Below, piece after piece: positions 58,098-62,000 of a stretch of DNA of 62,000 nt (the first letter of the stretch is position 1; each line of letters opens with the position of its first letter). Under the pieces are notes generated by a model. That model searched no databases and had not been told where the DNA came from. It was given only the letters and a program-made list of their open reading frames with translations. Location of the stretch: the NCBI RefSeq assembly GCF_963678635.1, contig NC_087066.1, forward strand, positions 24,875,881-24,937,880, given 5' to 3'. The position numbers were made by a program, and so were the translations under genes. This DNA is from Symsagittifera roscoffensis. Taxonomy: Eukaryota > Xenacoelomorpha > Acoela > Convolutidae.

Positions 58098-59548
58098 TTT
58101 TGAACTTTTGAGAACATATTTAACAAACAGAAAACGTCGTTTTAGTGTTAATTAGAAGGTTTCAGCATATCAGCAAAAAAAAAAAAATATTTGGGAGACT
58201 CTGATCTGGGACCATTTTTTCTCTGATTTCTTAAAACAGAGAATCTTAATTTTTTCAGAGAATCTTAAAACAGTATCAAAGAACTACCGAGAAAAAGTAC
58301 TATCTTTTAAATGCAATAGTCAGAGTTTATATATTGATGACATAGATCCTCATAATCATTTTTTTGAAAATTTTTTCTTGATCAAAAGAACATTTCATGA
58401 TTAGAAAAAATATGCAAAATATTCTGAGCGTCAGAAGGACAGTGGCTCTAGAGTTTTTTTTTTGAGTTGCCAATAATTAAGAAGTTTTTGTAAAGGCTAA
58501 GTGAAGGTTCAAGTAGGTTTATTTTCTAAAAAGCCTAGCTTTGCTCACAATTATTTCAAGTACTTTTTTCATTTCAAGTGAAAATGTTTCAAGAAGCTCT
58601 CATGCCGTGATAAATAAAAATTAAGTCGGTTTTCCTAATGATTCTGCTTCTTTGCTAAACAGTGGACTCTAGAAATTTGAAGCTAGAACTCGCAACCAAC
58701 GGAACTCAGCAGTTTCAGAAACTTTAGTGGCACTTTTTAGAAACTTGATTTCAAAAAATTTTTTGCCAATCTAAACTATTTTCTGATTCCCAGTGCTTCA
58801 GAAACTTTTATCAAACGCAACAAATGAGGATAGGTAAAATTCAAAATTTAGGAAATTAACAATATTTAAATTTTTTTTTTCTTAATTCAACAGCTTTCAA
58901 ACGATTGAGCACCGGCAATTTTGGAACTAAAATCAAAAACAAAAAGCATTCAACCAAATAAAATTCAATTTTTTTTGAATTGCATTGCGTGTAGCGGCAA
59001 CTATTTTTTTGGAATTTTTTTGCAAAATATCAAACTAAGGAAAAATTTGAAAGAAAAATCTTAAAATATAAGAAGAGTTCAGAACCGCAAAATGTGTTTC
59101 TTACAGTTGAAACCTCAGTTTTTTATTCAATTCCAGTACTTTGAAAAATTTTCAGCAACAATTGTTTTGTTTTTGGCTTTTTTTAATCTCAATTTGAAGT
59201 CAAAATTGTTTCCATGATTTTAAAATTTTTTACCAATTCAATTTTGCAATTTTTTCTCAATTTCAGTGCTTTGAAAAGTTTCTTCAGAGGCATTTTTTTG
59301 GCTAGATTTCAAAATAAAAAAAACGGCAATCAAAGTATACTTTAGATCAATTTTCCTTCTCAGTGATTTAGAATGATTTATTTACAGAAATTGTTTTTTG
59401 ATTTTTGACATATGAAAATAGGAGAAAACAAAAATTAATTTAAAGAAAAAACGAAATAACGAAAATTGCTCAATTTTGATTTTGCGTTGGGCAGAAGTGG
59501 ACAGATACTATATATAATTCAAACAAATGATAGAAACTCCAGAAACCG

Positions 59549-59887
59549 ATGGTTGAGAAAATTTTACCATTTGGCAGACAAAAATTTGCTGATGATAGGT
59601 CTATATATTTTAAAGACATTAGTATTTTGAACGTAGTCAGAACACAAAATTTTTATTTTGATGACACAATGAAATTTAGTTACGCCCACTCTATTGTTCA
59701 TGCCTGCTCAAATTTATTGAAAACTAAGACGACCAGTAACTGTCTTAACCAAATTGAAGGACAATCGTTCAACAGCAGTCAAATTGTGTACCAAAACTGC
59801 TCATCTCTAGTTCTAGTAACGGCATTCGATACAGTAGATCAAGAAATTTTCCAACAATTGTTTGCAAAATGGTTTGCAAAAACCTAG
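59549..59887 (+). pseudogene. LINE reverse transcriptase fragment, array unit 2
   Basis: Predicted protein identical to the unit 1 fragment. Identity at the protein and DNA level reflects tandem duplication rather than selection, since the frame is already truncated by the same TAG in each unit. Confidence 0.8.
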
Positions 59888-61338
59888 TTTTGAACTTTTG
59901 AGAACATATTTAACAAACAGAAAACGTCGTTTTAGTGTTAATTAGAAGGTTTCAGCATATCAGCAAAAAAAAAAAAATATTTGGGAGACTCTGATCTGGG
60001 ACCATTTTTTCTCTGATTTCTTAAAACAGAGAATCTTAATTTTTTCAGAGAATCTTAAAACAGTATCAAAGAACTACCGAGAAAAAGTACTATCTTTTAA
60101 ATGCAATAGTCAGAGTTTATATATTGATGACATAGATCCTCATAATCATTTTTTTGAAAATTTTTTCTTGATCAAAAGAACATTTCATGATTAGAAAAAA
60201 TATGCAAAATATTCTGAGCGTCAGAAGGACAGTGGCTCTAGAGTTTTTTTTTTGAGTTGCCAATAATTAAGAAGTTTTTGTAAAGGCTAAGTGAAGGTTC
60301 AAGTAGGTTTATTTTCTAAAAAGCCTAGCTTTGCTCACAATTATTTCAAGTACTTTTTTCATTTCAAGTGAAAATGTTTCAAGAAGCTCTCATGCCGTGA
60401 TAAATAAAAATTAAGTCGGTTTTCCTAATGATTCTGCTTCTTTGCTAAACAGTGGACTCTAGAAATTTGAAGCTAGAACTCGCAACCAACGGAACTCAGC
60501 AGTTTCAGAAACTTTAGTGGCACTTTTTAGAAACTTGATTTCAAAAATTTTTTTGCCAATCTAAACTATTTTCTGATTCCCAGTGCTTCAGAAACTTTTA
60601 TCAAACGCAACAAATGAGGATAGGTAAAATTCAAAATTTAGGAAATTAACAATATTTAAATTTTTTTTTTCTTAATTCAACAGCTTTCAAACGATTGAGC
60701 ACCGGCAATTTTGGAACTAAAATCAAAAACAAAAAGCATTCAACCAAATAAAATTCAATTTTTTTTGAATTGCATTGCGTGTAGCGGCAACTATTTTTTT
60801 GGAATTTTTTTGCAAAATATCAAACTAAGGAAAAATTTGAAAGAAAAATCTTAAAATATAAGAAGAGTTCAGAACCGCAAAATGTGTTTCTTACAGTTGA
60901 AACCTCAGTTTTTTATTCAATTCCAGTACTTTGAAAAATTTTCAGCAACAATTGTTTTGTTTTTGGCTTTTTTTAATCTCAATTTGAAGTCAAAATTGTT
61001 TCCATGATTTTAAAATTTTTTACCAATTCAATTTTGCAATTTTTTCTCAATTTCAGTGCTTTGAAAAGTTTCTTCAGAGGCATTTTTTTGGCTAGATTTC
61101 AAAATAAAAAAAACGGCAATCAAAGTATACTTTAGATCAATTTTCCTTCTCAGTGATTTAGAATGATTTATTTACAGAAATTGTTTTTTGATTTTTGACA
61201 TATGAAAATGGGAGAAAACAAAAATTAATTTAAAGAAAAAACGAAATAACGAAAATTGCTCAATTTTGATTTTGCGTTGGGCAGAAGTGGACAGATACTA
61301 TATATAATTCAAACAAATGATAGAAACTCCAGAAACCG

Positions 61339-61677
61339 ATGGTTGAGAAAATTTTACCATTTGGCAGACAAAAATTTGCTGATGATAGGTCTATATATTT
61401 TAAAGACATTAGTATTTTGAACGTAGTCAGAACACAAAATTTTTATTTTGATGACACAATGAAATTTAGTTACGCCCACTCTATTGTTCATGCCTGCTCA
61501 AATTTATTGAAAACTAAGACGACCAGTAACTGTCTTAACCAAATTGAAGGACAATCGTTCAACAGCAGTCAAATTGTGTACCAAAACTGCTCATCTCTAG
61601 TTCTAGTAACGGCATTCGATACAGTAGATCAAGAAATTTTCCAACAATTGTTTGCAAAATGGTTTGCAAAAACCTAG
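61339..61677 (+). pseudogene. LINE reverse transcriptase fragment, array unit 3
   Basis: Again identical in protein sequence to units 1 and 2, with the same terminating TAG and the same GDSDLGPFF remnant after it. Confidence 0.8.
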
Positions 61678-61815
61678 TTTTGAACTTTTGAGAACATATT
61701 TAACAAACAGAAAACGTCGTTTTAGTGTTAATTAGAAGGTTTCAGCATATCAGCAAAAAAAAAAAATATTTGGGAGACTCTGATCTGGGACCATTTTTTC
61801 TCTGATTTCTTAAAA

Positions 61816-62000
61816 AAATTTTCCTAATGTTTGCGAAAAAGATCTTGGTCATCGAAAAAAAACTGATTTCAAATGATGCTAAAACGGTTTACCATACAGT
61901 TTTCAAGCAAAAATGAAGCGGCTCTTTCACAGAGTAAAATTCAACTAGCCCAAAAAACCCGACGTTTGAGTACTGAGGCAATCATTTAGTTCCGAAACTG
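61816..62000. other. Non-coding DNA after the array
   Basis: One GTTTACCATACAGTTTTCAA word of the dispersed GTATG family near 61,888. No gene. Confidence 0.4.

Larger units (their letters stand above)
56463..61815 (+). repeat. Tandem array, three units of 1,790 bp with LINE RT fragment
   Basis: Units begin at 56,463, 58,253 and 60,043 (TTTCAGAGAATCTTAAAACA) and are nearly identical, with differences mainly in homopolymer lengths and a handful of bases. Each unit holds three diverged CAGTGCTTTGAAAAGTTT-like subrepeats and one broken LINE reverse transcriptase segment. The third unit ends at about 61,815. Near-identity implies recent amplification or active homogenisation, or assembly duplication. 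Confidence 0.95.

Overview
The window looks like draft assembly from an AT-rich, repeat-laden animal genome, probably an invertebrate. It has no operons or dense coding. Putative genes are short secretory-type exons with GT...AG junctions and introns full of transposon debris. There is one gap of 200 Ns (53,376-53,575). I could not name the species.

Layout. 1-9 kb: mostly non-coding AT-rich DNA, with one exon-like block at 1,297-1,432 that carries the four-cysteine A-chain signature of the insulin/relaxin superfamily, and a decayed minus-strand LINE reverse transcriptase at about 6.8-8.4 kb. 9-13 kb: a two-exon model (10,014-10,120 joined to 12,359-12,536) that reads as a 94-residue secreted peptide precursor ending in a KR-released, cysteine-bridged peptide; its intron holds a hAT-type MITE and another repeat. 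13-19 kb: several copies of an interspersed element with GTTCCGAC / TCTTGTT ends and terminal hairpins. 19.2-25.1 kb: four tandem copies of a 1,472-1,473 bp unit. 25-32.7 kb: unassigned AT-rich DNA with local duplications.

32.8-45.1 kb: one nearly complete but heavily broken Ty3/gypsy LTR retrotransposon, with LTRs, primer site, small pre-gag ORFs, gag with zinc knuckle, protease, RT, RNase H, integrase with GPY/F-like domain, and an env-like glycoprotein region with a membrane anchor. 45-56 kb: more GTTCCGAC...TCTTGTT elements, a second hAT MITE, a duplicated 0.5 kb segment, and a second putative secreted-protein gene (signal-peptide exon 48,101-48,200; exon 52,954-53,083; possible terminal exon 53,251-53,311). 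56.46-61.8 kb: three nearly identical 1,790 bp tandem units, each carrying a broken LINE reverse transcriptase fragment.

The most interesting signals are the peptide-precursor gene, the insulin-like A-chain exon, the interspersed element family with shared ends, the LINE-derived tandem array, and the duplicated zinc-binding segment inside the retrotransposon integrase. Gene models are sequence-only predictions with no expression or homology search behind them.
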